Origin: Staphylococcus croceilyticus
GTDB taxonomy: Bacteria > Bacillota > Bacilli > Staphylococcales > Staphylococcaceae
Reading direction: 5' to 3'
Assembly: GCF_002902575.1 (NCBI RefSeq)
Contig: NZ_PPRD01000088.1
Location: 1 to 43,751 of the forward strand
DNA: 43,751 bases
Each line of letters opens with the position of its first letter. Positions within the stretch are counted from its first letter, which is position 1. This document shows positions 19,285 through 29,700 of the stretch, piece by piece. The translations under genes and the position numbers were made by a program. The notes under the pieces were generated by a model. That model ran no database searches. It saw nothing but the letters and a program-made list of their open reading frames with translations, and was not told the origin of the DNA.

Positions 19285-19320
19285 ATTAAACCAGTTCAAT
19301 GAGTCATTTCACTGAACTGG
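19285..19320 (-). terminator. Terminator of the acyltransferase gene
   Basis: A 9-bp stem ACCAGTTCA (19289-19297) with TGAACTGGT (19312-19320), followed on the minus strand by a T-rich stretch. It lies 11 bases after the stop codon. Confidence 0.75.
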
Positions 19321-19330
19321 TCTGCCATCT

Positions 19331-21157
19331 TTATTCATTTTTAGTATTTTTCTTAATCGCTTTAAGAATTTCATCAGATAATGCTTCAACACCACTGTTT
19401 TCTAAGTGAACGCCGTCTGAAGCAAAGTATTCTGAATGGCCTTCAGAACGTTTATACCAATCGACTAATGTAACATTCTTATGTGTTTTAGCTGCATCAG
19501 CGAGTTGTTTGTTAACGTTGTCTTGCCAATCTCTTGGTACACGTGTATTAACTAAGTAAATTTGTGCTTTACCAAATTTACTAATTAATTGATCTAACTC
19601 TTCTTTAGTAAAATCACCATTGGTACCAAGTTCTAAAACAACTTGATCTGAAGGTTTATTATAATTGGTGTAACTATTAGACACAGTTAATGCCTCTTGT
19701 AAATGACGTCCAACTTTACCGTCAATCGTAGCTTTTGGAACTTGAGATTTAAATGCCTCTCCAATGTCTACCATTACAGAGTCACCAATTAATAATGGAC
19801 TAATATTTGTATAAACTTGGTCTTTTTTCTTACTCTTACTTGATGAGCCGTCAATTTTAATATTTTCTCCTGGCATCATTCTCACTAAATATTTGTCTGT
19901 TTCATTCGTATTAAATGAATTCGCTTTATTCGCTATTTCATCTTTTCCGAAACGATCAAAAGCACCAGCAAATATTAATAATAATGGAATCGTTAAAATC
20001 GCTGTAACGATGGTTCTAATGAATTTAGGTCGTCGCAAACGATTGAATGAGAAAGCTTTAAGCCCTTCTCTTCTAAACGGCGTTTCTACATAGCGATAAG
20101 ACAATTCAGCAAATAAAACAGTTAAGATAATATCAATGATATAGACATAAGCTGGAATTTGCCCATCCGTATAATGAATATGTACGAAACTAATAACTGC
20201 AAAGTGCCATAAATAAAGACTATAAGAGCGTTTACCAATGTAGACAAGTACAGGATGACTAAGTACCTTTGCTAATACCGTAGTTGGATGAACCACGCTC
20301 GCAATAATAAATAATGTCATGCCTGAAATGAGGTAGAACCCTCCATTATATATCCATGAGCTGTTATCGCTTACTGTAAAGAATAATATGATTAGCATGA
20401 CCAACCCGGCGATACCTACACCGTCAATTGAGCGTTGCAGCACTGCTGGCGGATTCGCTTTTAATTTAAAAGGTGGCCACATAAACGCCAATATCACACC
20501 AAGTAACAACGTTTGTAAACGCGTATCCGTACCAAAGTAAACGCGAGAATATCCTACGTTTGGTTGTGAAATAATTACCATTGCTAATAATGAAATTAGC
20601 GATACAATCCAAAATATCAATGTAACATTTCTATACTTTTTAATCGTCAATAATAAAATGACTAACACAAATGGGAAAAATAAATAAAATTGTTCTTCAA
20701 TAGCTAGAGACCATAGGTGTTTAAGTGGCATAAATGAAAATTGTTCGAAGTAGTTTACATCTTTCGCAATATACCACCAGTTTGAAACATAAAATAGTGC
20801 AGCTAACATATCATGTTTCACGCGAACAATTTGTTGTGGTTCAAATATTAATGTGGCTAACCCAACCACAAGTAAAAGTGCTAAAACAGCTGGGAGTAAA
20901 CGTTTAATACGTCGTGTCCAAAATTGTCTGAGATTAATAATGCCAGTTTCTTCGTATTCTTTTAATAGTAAACTTGTTATCAAGTAACCAGAAATTACAA
21001 AGAATGTATCTACACCTAAAAAGCCACCTTTAAGCCATTGTCGATTTAGATGGTAAATAATAATGCCAATAACAGCTATTGCTCTTAAACCATCTAACCC
21101 AGGCATGTAGCGCATTTTAGTCTTACGATGCTTACTTTTGTTTAACTCTAGTTTCAT
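19331..21157 (-). CDS. OatA-like membrane O-acyltransferase
   Basis: Two-domain acyltransferase, 608 residues. Residues 1 to about 400 form an acyltransferase-3 membrane domain with about ten or eleven helices and the conserved YMPGLDGLRAIAV and IIYHL (catalytic-site His) motifs. Residues about 445-605 form an extracellular SGNH/GDSL-like domain with the nucleophile in LLIGDSVMVDIG and the DGVH catalytic pair near the C-terminus. This is the layout of OatA, which O-acetylates the MurNAc 6-OH of peptidoglycan and gives lysozyme resistance. Staphylococci carry a true oatA elsewhere and this paralogue next to clpB (recalled), so the acceptor is uncertain. GGAAAG lies ten bases before the ATG. 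It is monocistronic with a predicted leader of about 300 bases. Confidence 0.85.
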   Translation of the reverse strand: MKLELNKSKHRKTKMRYMPGLDGLRAIAVIGIIIYHLNRQWLKGGFLGVDTFFVISGYLITSLLLKEYEETGIINLRQFWTRRIKRLLPAVLALLLVVGLATLIFEPQQIVRVKHDMLAALFYVSNWWYIAKDVNYFEQFSFMPLKHLWSLAIEEQFYLFFPFVLVILLLTIKKYRNVTLIFWIVSLISLLAMVIISQPNVGYSRVYFGTDTRLQTLLLGVILAFMWPPFKLKANPPAVLQRSIDGVGIAGLVMLIILFFTVSDNSSWIYNGGFYLISGMTLFIIASVVHPTTVLAKVLSHPVLVYIGKRSYSLYLWHFAVISFVHIHYTDGQIPAYVYIIDIILTVLFAELSYRYVETPFRREGLKAFSFNRLRRPKFIRTIVTAILTIPLLLIFAGAFDRFGKDEIANKANSFNTNETDKYLVRMMPGENIKIDGSSSKSKKKDQVYTNISPLLIGDSVMVDIGEAFKSQVPKATIDGKVGRHLQEALTVSNSYTNYNKPSDQVVLELGTNGDFTKEELDQLISKFGKAQIYLVNTRVPRDWQDNVNKQLADAAKTHKNVTLVDWYKRSEGHSEYFASDGVHLENSGVEALSDEILKAIKKNTKNE

Positions 21158-21602
21158 TGTTCACATTCTTTCCCTATAAAATAATAAATTTCATATAAAT
21201 TCATTACATTTAAAAGCACTGCAAGTTAGGATAAAACGTAAGCCGATGATCATCAACATAAGCGAATATGAGTTATTCTAAACTTTTTAAATATTAATGT
21301 GTATGATTGTCGTGTTTTATACTGAGGTGCCTGAACTTTAATGCACGATATAATACTGTATGTCCTTTAATTCAATTTCTCGACTAGTCTACTACATAAT
21401 AAATATGTGTCTTTTAAAAAATTACTAAATATAACTTTCCCTATGTATCACTTATGATATAAGTCCTATGTATTGTAGTATACCCTATAAACAAATTCAA
21501 TTTATATTACAATAATGTCATTTCGTTGATTTTGTTTCTTTTTGAAACTGATATTTATTTTATTCATTTGTTTGCTATTTGGTACTGCCTTTTCAAGAAA
21601 AC
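21158..21602. other. Long intergenic region upstream of the acyltransferase gene
   Basis: About 445 bases without a gene. A likely minus-strand promoter is TTGAAT (21495-21500), a 17-base spacer, and TACAAT (21472-21477). That would give an untranslated leader of about 300 bases. A perfect palindrome ACTTATGATATAAGT (21450-21464) lies at the expected start site, flanked by 9-base direct repeats CCTATGTAT (21440-21448 and 21465-21473). I see no open reading frame with a ribosome binding site and no known riboswitch. Confidence 0.5.
21450..21464. promoter_or_regulatory. Operator-like palindrome at the acyltransferase start site
   Basis: Six-base arms ACTTAT/ATAAGT around GAT, centred about 17 bases downstream of the proposed -10. 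Direct repeats CCTATGTAT border it on both sides. The regulator is not recognised. Confidence 0.45.
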
Positions 21603-21637
21603 AAAAAACAATAGTACAACGATAATGTGTACTATTG
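21603..21637 (-). terminator. Terminator of sufT
   Basis: Perfect 10-bp stem CAATAGTACA (21609-21618) with TGTACTATTG (21628-21637), followed on the minus strand by T6. Confidence 0.88.
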
Positions 21638-21651
21638 CTTCTTCACCAAAT

Positions 21652-21960
21652 CTAGCCTACGCCTAAGGCAATCTTAGCGTATCTAGACATCATATCTTTA
21701 TTCCATGGTGGATTCCAAACGATATTCACTTCTGTATCTTGAATTTCAGGAATTTCAGCTAATACAGTTTTAATTTGTTCAATAATTTGTGGTCCGAGTG
21801 GACAACCCATTGATGTTAATGTCATTTCGACTGTGCATAGACCGTCATCATCAACATTCACTTTGTATACTAAACCTAAATTAACGATATCAATCCCTAA
21901 TTCAGGGTCAATTACCATTTCAAGTGCACCAAGGATACTATCTTTTAATGCTTCTTCCAT
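21652..21960 (-). CDS. sufT: DUF59/MIP18-family iron-sulfur maturation factor SufT
   Basis: A 102-residue cytoplasmic protein consisting of one DUF59 (MIP18/PaaD) domain. The hallmarks are DPELGIDIVNLGLVY (residues 18-32) and the conserved cysteine in SMGCPLGP (Cys53). The family helps deliver Fe-S clusters to apo-proteins. The orthologue at this place next to the acyltransferase gene in S. aureus was named SufT (recalled). AGAGGTG lies six bases before the chosen ATG at 21960; a GTG three codons earlier is part of that ribosome binding site. It stands alone, away from a suf operon, and is divergent from the HAD phosphatase. Confidence 0.88.
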   Translation of the reverse strand: MEEALKDSILGALEMVIDPELGIDIVNLGLVYKVNVDDDGLCTVEMTLTSMGCPLGPQIIEQIKTVLAEIPEIQDTEVNIVWNPPWNKDMMSRYAKIALGVG

Positions 21961-22080
21961 TAGTATCACCTCTCAATATTATCTTTCCCTTAATATATCA
22001 AATATCCGACAAAACGCCAATAAAATGCTATGATACTACTAAACAAGAAATTTGATGATATGTTACTCAAGGAGATATTT

Positions 22081-22905
22081 ATGGAACCTTATTTAATTTG
22101 TTTAGACTTAGATGGAACGTTATTAAATGATAATAAAGAAATTAGTTCATATACAAAACAAGTTTTGACAACATTGAAGAAGCAAGGACATCGTATTATG
22201 ATTGCAACTGGCCGTCCTTATCGCGCGAGTCAAATTTACTATCATGAACTTAATATGGATACGCCTATTGTTAATTTTAACGGTGCCTATGTCCATCATC
22301 CTAAAGCTGATGATTTTGAAACGACACATGAAGTGCTAGATGTTGATTTATCTCGTAACATGATTGAAGCACTTCAGAAAGCAAATGTGACAAATATTAT
22401 CGCTGAAGTTCGAGATCATGTCTTCATTAATAATCCTGACCCACGTTTGTTTGAAGGCTTTTCAATGGGAAACCCTAAAATCCAAACAGGTAATTTATTA
22501 GAAGAATTAGATGAACCGCCTACTTCTATTTTAGTTGAAGCGGAAGAAGTCAATATTCCACGTATCAAACAAATGTTGACTCGCTTCTATGCTGAGAATA
22601 TTGAACACCGTCGTTGGGGCGCACCATTTCCTGTTATTGAAATCGTGAAACGTGGTATTAGTAAAGCACGTGGTATCGATCATGTGAAGGACTATTTAAA
22701 TATCGACCCATCTCGCATTATCGCTTTCGGTGATGAAGATAATGATATTGAAATGATTAAGTATGCTAAATATGGTATTGCTATGGATAACGGTTTAGAT
22801 GAATTAAAACATATTGCTAACCATATTACGCAGTCTAATAATGAAGATGGGATTGGACGTTATCTCAATGATTTCTTTGGCCTAAATATTCCTTACCAAG
22901 GATAA
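22081..22905 (+). CDS. Cof-type HAD-superfamily phosphatase
   Basis: A 274-residue cytoplasmic HAD hydrolase of class IIB (Cof/YwpJ type). The nucleophile motif DLDGT is at residues 9-13, motif II is ATGRPY, the Lys motif falls near KRGISKARG, and motif IV GDEDNDIEM coordinates Mg2+. A cap domain lies between motifs II and III. Members hydrolyse sugar phosphates, FMN or other small phosphoesters; the substrate cannot be told. ATG at 22081 is chosen because AGGAG lies six bases upstream, and the protein then opens directly into the HAD core. A strong hairpin separates it from cdr. Confidence 0.9.
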   Translation: MEPYLICLDLDGTLLNDNKEISSYTKQVLTTLKKQGHRIMIATGRPYRASQIYYHELNMDTPIVNFNGAYVHHPKADDFETTHEVLDVDLSRNMIEALQKANVTNIIAEVRDHVFINNPDPRLFEGFSMGNPKIQTGNLLEELDEPPTSILVEAEEVNIPRIKQMLTRFYAENIEHRRWGAPFPVIEIVKRGISKARGIDHVKDYLNIDPSRIIAFGDEDNDIEMIKYAKYGIAMDNGLDELKHIANHITQSNNEDGIGRYLNDFFGLNIPYQG

Positions 22906-22918
22906 ATTGTCGATAATA

Positions 22919-22960
22919 AGTGAGACAGAATTTAATCATTAAATTTTGCCTCACTCTTTT
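22919..22960 (+). terminator. Terminator between the HAD gene and cdr
   Basis: A 17-bp stem (22919-22935 with 22939-22955, one mismatch, 3-base loop) followed by TCTTTTT. Only about 31 bases separate it from the cdr start, so any cdr promoter must overlap it or cdr depends on read-through. Confidence 0.85.
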
Positions 22961-22991
22961 TATGATATAAATAATGGAGGATTATATATAT

Positions 22992-24317
22992 ATGACTAAG
23001 ATAATTGTGGTCGGTGCTGTAGCGGGTGGTGCAACGTGCGCTAGCCAGATTCGTCGACTAGATGAAGACAGTGACATTATTATTTTTGAAAAGGACCGCG
23101 ATATGAGTTTCGCCAATTGTGGTCTGCCTTACTACATCGGTAACGTTATAACTGAGCGTAAGGATGTCTTACCTCTTACGCCTGAAAAGTTTAAAGACAA
23201 GAAAAATATTACAGTGAAAACGTATCACGAAGTAGTTAGTATAGATGATAAAGCGCAAACTGTGCGTGTATTAAATCATCAAACTGGAGAAACATTTGAA
23301 GAATCATATGACAAATTAATTTTAAGTCCTGGTGCGAGCGCAAATCGATTAGGATTCGACAATGACATGACATTCACATTGCGTAACATGGAAGATACTG
23401 ACGCCATTGATGACTATATTGAACAACATCAAGTTAAGAAAGCCTTAGTTGTAGGCGCAGGTTATATTTCTTTAGAAGTTGTAGAGAATTTGCATCATCG
23501 TGGATTAAATGTGACATTGATTCATCGCTCTGAAAAGGTAAACAAATTAATGGATCAAGATATGAACCAACCAATTTTTGATGAACTTGAGGCAAACAAC
23601 ATTTCTTATCATTTAAATGAAGAAATTGAAACAATTGAAGGTAAAACGGTAACATTCAAATCTGGTAGAAAAGAAGATTATGATTTAATTATCGAAGGCG
23701 TAGGCACCCACCCTAATACTAAGTTCTTGAACTCATCAAATATTGAGTTAGACGATAATGGATTTATTCCAGTGAATGACAAATTTGAAACAAATATTTC
23801 TAATATTTATGCCTTAGGTGATGCAATCACATCTCACTATCGACATGTAGATTTGTCAGCACAAGTGCCTTTAGCATGGGGTGCTCATCGTGGCGCAAGC
23901 ATTATTGCAGAACAACTCGTTGGTAATCGCGAAGTAATGTTTAAAGGGTATCTTGGCTCTAATATTGTGAAATTCTTTGACTATACTTTCGCTAGTGTTG
24001 GCGTAAAACCTTCAGAATTAGATAACTTTAACTATGAAATAGTTGAATTAAAAAGTGGCGCTCATGCTGGTTATTACCCAGGGAATAGCGATTTACACTT
24101 ACGCGTCTATTTTAATAAAGAAAATAGACAATTATTGCGTGCAGCTGCCGTAGGTAAAAAAGGTGCAGATAAACGTATAGATGTATTATCTATGGCGATG
24201 ATGACAGGCGTCACTGTAGATCAACTGGCAGAATTTGAAGTAGCTTATGCCCCACCATATAGTCATCCTAAAGATTTAATCAATATGATTGGTTATCAAG
24301 CTCGCGATATTAAATAA
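22992..24317 (+). CDS. cdr: Coenzyme A disulfide reductase
   Basis: FAD- and NADPH-dependent flavoprotein of 441 residues that reduces CoA disulfide. In staphylococci CoASH, with CoADR, forms a thiol redox buffer. The N-terminal FAD Rossmann motif [10 protein letters not shown] is at residues 8-17. The single redox cysteine is Cys43 in SFANCGLPY, the family's hallmark. A second Rossmann motif ([11 protein letters not shown]) binds NADPH. The tyrosines of the C-terminal dimer domain are visible in AHAGYYPGN and [12 protein letters not shown] at 22992 has GGAGG eleven bases upstream; an ATG six codons earlier lacks a site. Cytoplasmic. Full length and intact. Confidence 0.96.
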   Translation: MTKIIVVGAVAGGATCASQIRRLDEDSDIIIFEKDRDMSFANCGLPYYIGNVITERKDVLPLTPEKFKDKKNITVKTYHEVVSIDDKAQTVRVLNHQTGETFEESYDKLILSPGASANRLGFDNDMTFTLRNMEDTDAIDDYIEQHQVKKALVVGAGYISLEVVENLHHRGLNVTLIHRSEKVNKLMDQDMNQPIFDELEANNISYHLNEEIETIEGKTVTFKSGRKEDYDLIIEGVGTHPNTKFLNSSNIELDDNGFIPVNDKFETNISNIYALGDAITSHYRHVDLSAQVPLAWGAHRGASIIAEQLVGNREVMFKGYLGSNIVKFFDYTFASVGVKPSELDNFNYEIVELKSGAHAGYYPGNSDLHLRVYFNKENRQLLRAAAVGKKGADKRIDVLSMAMMTGVTVDQLAEFEVAYAPPYSHPKDLINMIGYQARDIK

Positions 24318-24320
24318 ATA

Positions 24321-24379
24321 AAAACTCGAAGTCATGAGATAGCCCTCCTATTAAGGACGATCAAGTGACTTCGAGTTTT
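24321..24379. terminator. Bidirectional terminator between cdr and the DUF1516 gene
   Basis: Perfect 14-bp stem (24321-24334 with 24366-24379) around a 31-base loop. A4 and T5 sit at the arm ends, so it can end transcription of both convergent genes. Confidence 0.85.
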
Positions 24380-24398
24380 TATATTATTCATTTAAATT

Positions 24399-24800
24399 TT
24401 ATCCTAAACCAAACATTTTAGTTAAAGGACCCCATGGTAAAATAATGCCTAATGCCATTGTAATAATGATTAGCACGATTGTTGACCAGAATAAACCATG
24501 ACTTGCTTCGCCTTTTTTTCTTTTAGCAATCGAAACTTCTATTAAAGCTACGACACCAAGGCCACAAAGCATTTTTAACGTTAGCAACATATGATTGCCG
24601 CCACCGCCATGACTCGCTGCCATGAACTCTTGAATTAAAAGCCAGAAGCCTGAGAACAATGTTAATAACATAAATACTCTTAATGCCATTTGTAATGGTT
24701 TAAACATTGGCGTAGGGCCTTGCTTTTTAGAAATATGTAAAAATGCAATAACATATAACACAATTGTTAGAACCCAACTTACAATATGCATATGTAACAA
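24399..24800 (-). CDS. Small integral membrane protein, DUF1516 (UPF0344/YisL)
   Basis: A 133-residue protein with four predicted helices (about residues 4-20, 38-58, 68-88 and 102-122). It matches the UPF0344/YisL pattern, including HMHIVSW at the start, the [17 protein letters not shown] segment and [11 protein letters not shown] near the end. Function unknown; the His-rich ends of helices hint at a redox or metal role, but that is speculation. I chose TTG at 24800 because GGGGGAGG lies eight bases upstream and the protein then opens with MLHMHIVSW, as in S. aureus. Convergent with cdr. Confidence 0.85.
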   Translation of the reverse strand: MLHMHIVSWVLTIVLYVIAFLHISKKQGPTPMFKPLQMALRVFMLLTLFSGFWLLIQEFMAASHGGGGNHMLLTLKMLCGLGVVALIEVSIAKRKKGEASHGLFWSTIVLIIITMALGIILPWGPLTKMFGLG

Positions 24801-24875
24801 GACAAATTCCTCCCCCATACTTATTATTACTTTCACCTTAATATCATAACATATATTGTTAATATTCTTATAATT

Positions 24876-24903
24876 AAAAAAGGCCACCATAACGGCGACC
24901 TTT
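24876..24903 (-). terminator. Terminator of the FAH-family gene
   Basis: A 10-bp stem (24879-24888 with 24894-24903, with G-U pairs and a 5-base loop) followed on the minus strand by T5-6. It lies 22 bases after the stop codon. Confidence 0.85.
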
Positions 24904-24924
24904 CAGTGATTATAGAATAATAAG

Positions 24925-25836
24925 TTATTCGCTATCTTTAGCAATATAAGTTGTTAAAGTACCGATATTATCGATTGTAACTTTAACTTCATCTCCAGGT
25001 TGTAGGAATTGAGGTGGTTGTAAACCTGCGCCTACACCAGCTGGCGTACCAGTAGCAATAATATCACCTGGATGTAAAGCAACATATTTTGAAATTTCTT
25101 CGATTAAATCATCAATTTTATTAATCATTTGGCTTGTATTACCATCTTGACGAATTTCATTGTTAACTTTAGTAACGATATTAACATTTTCTGGTGTTGG
25201 AAGTTCATCTTTAGTTACGATGTAAGGTCCCATTGGGCAACCACCAGTTAAACTTTTAGATAAGAATGCTTGGTCTTGTGCTTGTTGTGCTGTACGGTCA
25301 GTAATGTCATTAATGATTGTATAACCGTAAATATAATCAAGTGCTAAAGCTTTTGGAATTTTTTCTCCGGCTTTACCAATAACAATACCAAGTTCGCCTT
25401 CATAGTCTAATTGGTCTGTGATATCTTTATGATTTGGAATTGTTGCTTCGTCACCAGTTAATGATGAAGCGGCTTTCGTAAATACATATAAGCGCTCTAC
25501 TTCATGATTTAATTCACTTGCATGATCTTGATAGTTACGTCCAAATGCAATTACATTGTTTGGAGGCGTAACTGGAGGTAAGAATTCAATATCGTTATAC
25601 GCAATTTTATAATCATCTGCTTTGCCACTTTCTTCAGCAGCAACCACAGCTTTACGTACTTGCTCTTGGAAATCTAACGTTTGGTTTTGTTGTAAACCTT
25701 CTAACAATGTTTTCGGATGGAAGTCATCTTCACCAAATTCAGCGAAAACTTGTTTTAAATCCCAAACTGCGTCTTCACGCTTAACTTTAACGCCATATGA
25801 TTCAGCGTCATTATGCTTGAATGATAAGAATTTCAT
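24925..25836 (-). CDS. Fumarylacetoacetate hydrolase family protein
   Basis: A 303-residue cytoplasmic enzyme. The N-terminal segment (about 1-95) precedes a FAH catalytic domain with the metal-binding acidic residues in [12 protein letters not shown] and a later Asp in the TGGCPMGP region. Other family hallmarks are [13 protein letters not shown] and [12 protein letters not shown]. The family includes acylpyruvate hydrolases, oxaloacetate decarboxylases and HpcE-type isomerases, so the reaction (cleavage or decarboxylation of a 2-oxo-acid with Mg2+) is known only in kind. GAGGAG lies ten bases before the ATG. A good promoter lies upstream, and no catabolic cluster surrounds the gene. Confidence 0.88.
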   Translation of the reverse strand: MKFLSFKHNDAESYGVKVKREDAVWDLKQVFAEFGEDDFHPKTLLEGLQQNQTLDFQEQVRKAVVAAEESGKADDYKIAYNDIEFLPPVTPPNNVIAFGRNYQDHASELNHEVERLYVFTKAASSLTGDEATIPNHKDITDQLDYEGELGIVIGKAGEKIPKALALDYIYGYTIINDITDRTAQQAQDQAFLSKSLTGGCPMGPYIVTKDELPTPENVNIVTKVNNEIRQDGNTSQMINKIDDLIEEISKYVALHPGDIIATGTPAGVGAGLQPPQFLQPGDEVKVTIDNIGTLTTYIAKDSE

Positions 25837-25870
25837 TCATTATCAACTCCTCATCTATATCTTAGTTCAT

Positions 25871-25900
25871 ATTATAACTTTAAACATAATTAAATCACAA
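25871..25900 (-). promoter_or_regulatory. Putative promoter of the FAH-family gene
   Basis: On the minus strand, TTGTGA (25895-25900), an 18-base spacer, and TATAAT (25871-25876). Confidence 0.5.
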
Positions 25901-26022
25901 ATATATCTGTCTGAAATTTTAGAAATTTAGGATATTTAATTCATTTTTAAAAGTAACATGAACAAATTCAACCATTAAGATATATATTTTAGAACGCTTT
26001 AAAACATTTAATATTTAGCTTT

Positions 26023-29000
26023 TTATTCATCTTCATGCACGCTTATTTCTTCATATTGGAAGAAATAAAGTGAGCCTGAGACTTTCTCACCAAGTATCGT
26101 TTCTAAAGTATTTTGATAATATTTCATTTGGATTTTATATTTCTCACGTAGTTGCTGTCCTATTTCCGCTTCTGTCATTCCTCTACGTTTGTTAAATGCA
26201 TCTGTTTTATAATCAACGAAATAATATTGGCCGTCTTTTAAATAAATTAAGTCAATCATACCTTGAATAATAGACACATCTTCGTCATCCTCTGGCATTT
26301 CATCAACTTTAGCTTGGTTCACTACGAAAGGTAATTCTCTAAACACTTTATCTGCTTGAGCAATCTTCATATATAAGTCACTTCTTATAAATCTCATAAT
26401 TTCTTCGTATTGAATATCTTGCTTCGCATCTGCTTCGATAATATGTTTATCTACCAGACTATCAATATACTCATTTAATTCAGTTTCTGTTAATCGATTC
26501 TCTTTAAATGGTAAATGCTGCATAACTGTATGCATTAACGTACCTATTTCATTCGATTTACGTTTTTTATTCTGTCTCAAGAAATGAGGTCGTTCGTAAG
26601 TTGCTACACCAATACGATATTGTCTAACTCTTTCATAACTTGTGCCACTCTCCTCAGTTTCAAGTTGTCGTTTCAACTCAGAAACAGATTGTTTAGATGG
26701 CTTTCTCGTGTCATTAATATAAGGATACTTAAATGATAGTTGCTCATTGATTTGTTGTTTTAAATCCTCATCATTAGAGCCACTTGTTTCAATATCTTCT
26801 ACCGTTCTATGTTCATTGTTTTGAGCTTCACTATAAAAAGTAAGGTCATCGAAATAAACAGTTTTAATATCTACTGAAGGATATAAACTTTCATCTAAAT
26901 TATCGATAGATGTTTCAAATTGTAGTTCAGGTACTAATGATGTTGATTGATGTTTCGCTAAAATGCCGTAAATTAAATCGAACGGTCTAGTAGCAGACAA
27001 GCGTTCATGTAACGCAATATGATTTTTAGCAATTGGTAAGCGTTCAAATTTGGCTAATGTTTCTTCTTTATCAACGGTTCCAATTAATATCAATTGCTCT
27101 TTTGCACGTGTTAATGCTACGTAAATTAAGCGCATTTCTTCAGAAATTAATTCTTTCTCAATCATGGATTTAATCACTACTGAAGATAAAGAAGGAAACG
27201 CAATATTTTCTTCTAAATCATAGTAATCCATACCTAAACCAAACTTTTGGTTAAGTACTAAAGGATGGCGTATATCGCCTTTATTAAATTGTTTTGAGAG
27301 CCCTGAATAGATAACAAATGGGAATTCTAGCCCCTTACTACTATGGACTGTCATCATTCTTACCACGTTGTCATTAGGTCCAATTACGTTTTCCTCACCA
27401 AAGTCTTTATTACGTTCAATAAGTTCATCAACAAATCGAATAAATTGATATAGTCCTCTGAAACTTGAATTTTCAAATTCAATCGCTTTATTAAATAAGC
27501 CGTATAAGTTTGCGCGTCTGCCTTTTCCACCTACTAAACCACTGAAGTACTGGATAACATAATGGTCATTATAAAATTTATCGATAAGTTGATACACAGG
27601 GTGTTCTTGACTATAGTCTTGATATTGTGACAAGTCATCTAAGAAGCGTTGTAATTTTTCTTTTAATGCTGGTTGCGCATTATCGTCTTGAAGATAATGC
27701 ATGATAGATTGATAGAAATAATCATCGTAAGGACTTATAACTCGAATTTGTGCTAGTTCATCTTCTGTAAATTGATAAATGACTGAACGCATTAAGCCCA
27801 CTAAATAGATATCTTGTAGTGGATTGTCCACCGTTCTTAAAAATGATAGAACGAGTCGCACTTCTGTTTGTTCAAAATAACCTTCTTTGCTTTTAACGTG
27901 AAACGGAATATTGTGATCTTTAAACGCTTGTTGCAGGTTACGAGCATTACTTAATCCACGCTCCAAAATAACAATATCTTTAAATGTAGCTTGACGATAT
28001 GACTCCGTTTTTATGTCATAGACAAGTTTGTTCTCAATGATATCTTCTACTTGTTTGACAATATACTGCGCTTCTTGTTCAGATTTCTCTAAATCATTAT
28101 CTTCGCTACTAGATTGAATAAGCGCATGCAATTCCAGTGGCATGGATTTATCTGAATACTTTGTAGCACCAAAATACAATCGTGCATCAGCATCATAATT
28201 AATTTCGCCCACTTCTTCATCCATCATATGGTCAAATAAATAGTTTGTTGTTGATAAGACTTCTTTACGCGAACGGAAATTTTTGGACAAATCGATACGT
28301 AACCCTGTTTGATTCCCAACTTTGTCAAAACGATTATATTTATTCATAAATAATGTAGGATCTGCCTGTCTAAATTTATAAATAGATTGTTTAACGTCCC
28401 CTACCATAAACAAATTACCGTTTGATTCGTCGCCACGTTTAATAGTTGAAATAATCGCTTCTTGCACTTGGTTTGTATCCTGATATTCATCAATTAAAAT
28501 TTCTTCAAATTGTTGACGGTAGTCTTTAGCAACATTTGACGGATTTCCTTGTTCATCAGTTAATATTTGCAATGCAAAGTGTTCATAATCAGCAAAGTCT
28601 AAAACATTACGACTTCGTTTCTTCTCAGCAAAATCACTAATAATATCTTTAACTATTTGAATTAAATAATGAATACGAGGCCCTAACTTATTCATATCTG
28701 CTTTTAATTCTTCTACAGAACGCATTAAATATTCATTTTTAACTTTATCGAGTATTTTTTTATACTCATCATAAAATCCTTTAGCGTCTACTAAAGTTTG
28801 AGGGTCAATACCCTCCTCTTCATTTTCAGTTTTAAGTTTTTTAGAAATTTGAGGCAACTTCTCTGGTGTATAGTTGATAATCATCTCACGATTAACAACG
28901 CTACCTTCCATCATTTTGGCGCATTTTGCTTTTTCTAATTTCATTACATCAAGATGTTTTTCTGTTCCAATGCTAATAGAAAAATTATTATCCGCTTCTA

Positions 29001-29700
29001 ATAATGAGTCATAGGCAGCTCTAATATAAATCAACGCTAATCTATTAAGTTCTGCAATATACTCTTGTTGCAATTCTTCATTGTCATATAACTCCGTTAA
29101 TGAATCTAGCCATGCAAAAGGCGAAGGATTTGCGATACTAAAATTATAAAATCGTTTTAATATATCTCTAAATTGGTCATCATTACGGTCACTAGACAAT
29201 TGTTCAACTAATGTAAGAAATGCACTATCTGGGTCTTCATAATGTTTTTCTAACACTTCATCAATAGATTGTTCTAATAGTAGAACATTTTCAACATCAC
29301 TAATCGTTCTAAAGTTTGGATCTAAATCAATCACATCATAATGTTGTTGAATAATCTTTAAACAAAAACTATGCAGTGTTGAAATTTGGGCTTGATGAAT
29401 CTTAATGCGTTGATTTTTAAGATGTTCATTATCAGGTTCTTGTAAAGAGGCTTGTTGAATGCGTTGTTCAACTCGATGTTTCATCTCTCTCGCACTTAAA
29501 TTAGTAAAAGTAACGACAAGTAATTTATCAACATCTATGCTATCTCTAAGAATTTTTTGAATAATACGTTCAACTAATACTGCTGTTTTACCTGAACCGG
29601 CAGCAGCTGCTACTAAAATATCTTGCCCACTAGCATATATACTTTCCCACTGGGCATCTGTCCACTGAGCATCTTGTGGCTTAACAGGTATATTATTCAT
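26023..29700 (-). CDS. addA: ATP-dependent helicase/nuclease subunit A (AddA/RexA)
   Basis: Helicase-nuclease subunit of 1225 residues that processes double-strand ends for RecA-dependent repair; the AddAB complex takes the place of RecBCD. UvrD-like helicase motif I (Walker [10 protein letters not shown]) is at residues 31-39, preceded by the Q-motif (WTDAQWESI). Motif II is in [11 protein letters not shown], motif III in [15 protein letters not shown], and later [10 protein letters not shown] marks motif VI. The C-terminal PD-(D/E)XK nuclease has [11 protein letters not shown] followed by FVDYKTD. The ATG at 29700 overlaps the addB stop by eight bases, so the subunits are translationally coupled. 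I see no clear hairpin terminator after it. Confidence 0.96.
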   Translation of the reverse strand: MNNIPVKPQDAQWTDAQWESIYASGQDILVAAAAGSGKTAVLVERIIQKILRDSIDVDKLLVVTFTNLSAREMKHRVEQRIQQASLQEPDNEHLKNQRIKIHQAQISTLHSFCLKIIQQHYDVIDLDPNFRTISDVENVLLLEQSIDEVLEKHYEDPDSAFLTLVEQLSSDRNDDQFRDILKRFYNFSIANPSPFAWLDSLTELYDNEELQQEYIAELNRLALIYIRAAYDSLLEADNNFSISIGTEKHLDVMKLEKAKCAKMMEGSVVNREMIINYTPEKLPQISKKLKTENEEEGIDPQTLVDAKGFYDEYKKILDKVKNEYLMRSVEELKADMNKLGPRIHYLIQIVKDIISDFAEKKRSRNVLDFADYEHFALQILTDEQGNPSNVAKDYRQQFEEILIDEYQDTNQVQEAIISTIKRGDESNGNLFMVGDVKQSIYKFRQADPTLFMNKYNRFDKVGNQTGLRIDLSKNFRSRKEVLSTTNYLFDHMMDEEVGEINYDADARLYFGATKYSDKSMPLELHALIQSSSEDNDLEKSEQEAQYIVKQVEDIIENKLVYDIKTESYRQATFKDIVILERGLSNARNLQQAFKDHNIPFHVKSKEGYFEQTEVRLVLSFLRTVDNPLQDIYLVGLMRSVIYQFTEDELAQIRVISPYDDYFYQSIMHYLQDDNAQPALKEKLQRFLDDLSQYQDYSQEHPVYQLIDKFYNDHYVIQYFSGLVGGKGRRANLYGLFNKAIEFENSSFRGLYQFIRFVDELIERNKDFGEENVIGPNDNVVRMMTVHSSKGLEFPFVIYSGLSKQFNKGDIRHPLVLNQKFGLGMDYYDLEENIAFPSLSSVVIKSMIEKELISEEMRLIYVALTRAKEQLILIGTVDKEETLAKFERLPIAKNHIALHERLSATRPFDLIYGILAKHQSTSLVPELQFETSIDNLDESLYPSVDIKTVYFDDLTFYSEAQNNEHRTVEDIETSGSNDEDLKQQINEQLSFKYPYINDTRKPSKQSVSELKRQLETEESGTSYERVRQYRIGVATYERPHFLRQNKKRKSNEIGTLMHTVMQHLPFKENRLTETELNEYIDSLVDKHIIEADAKQDIQYEEIMRFIRSDLYMKIAQADKVFRELPFVVNQAKVDEMPEDDEDVSIIQGMIDLIYLKDGQYYFVDYKTDAFNKRRGMTEAEIGQQLREKYKIQMKYYQNTLETILGEKVSGSLYFFQYEEISVHEDE

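Larger units (their letters stand above)
19004..19330. other. Intergenic region between clpB and the acyltransferase gene
   Basis: These 327 bases hold the clpB promoter and CtsR sites (19052-19111), a heptad palindrome (19251-19267) and the acyltransferase terminator (19285-19320). I see no coding sequence. Confidence 0.7.

Noticed and set aside
25905-25925. CodY-like sequence upstream of the FAH-family gene
   Set aside because: It matches the consensus at only about 12 of 15 bases and lies just upstream of the -35. AT-rich DNA gives such matches by chance.
25925-26022. Terminator after addA
   Set aside because: Only short AT-rich palindromes are present and none has a GC-containing stem followed by a T-run.
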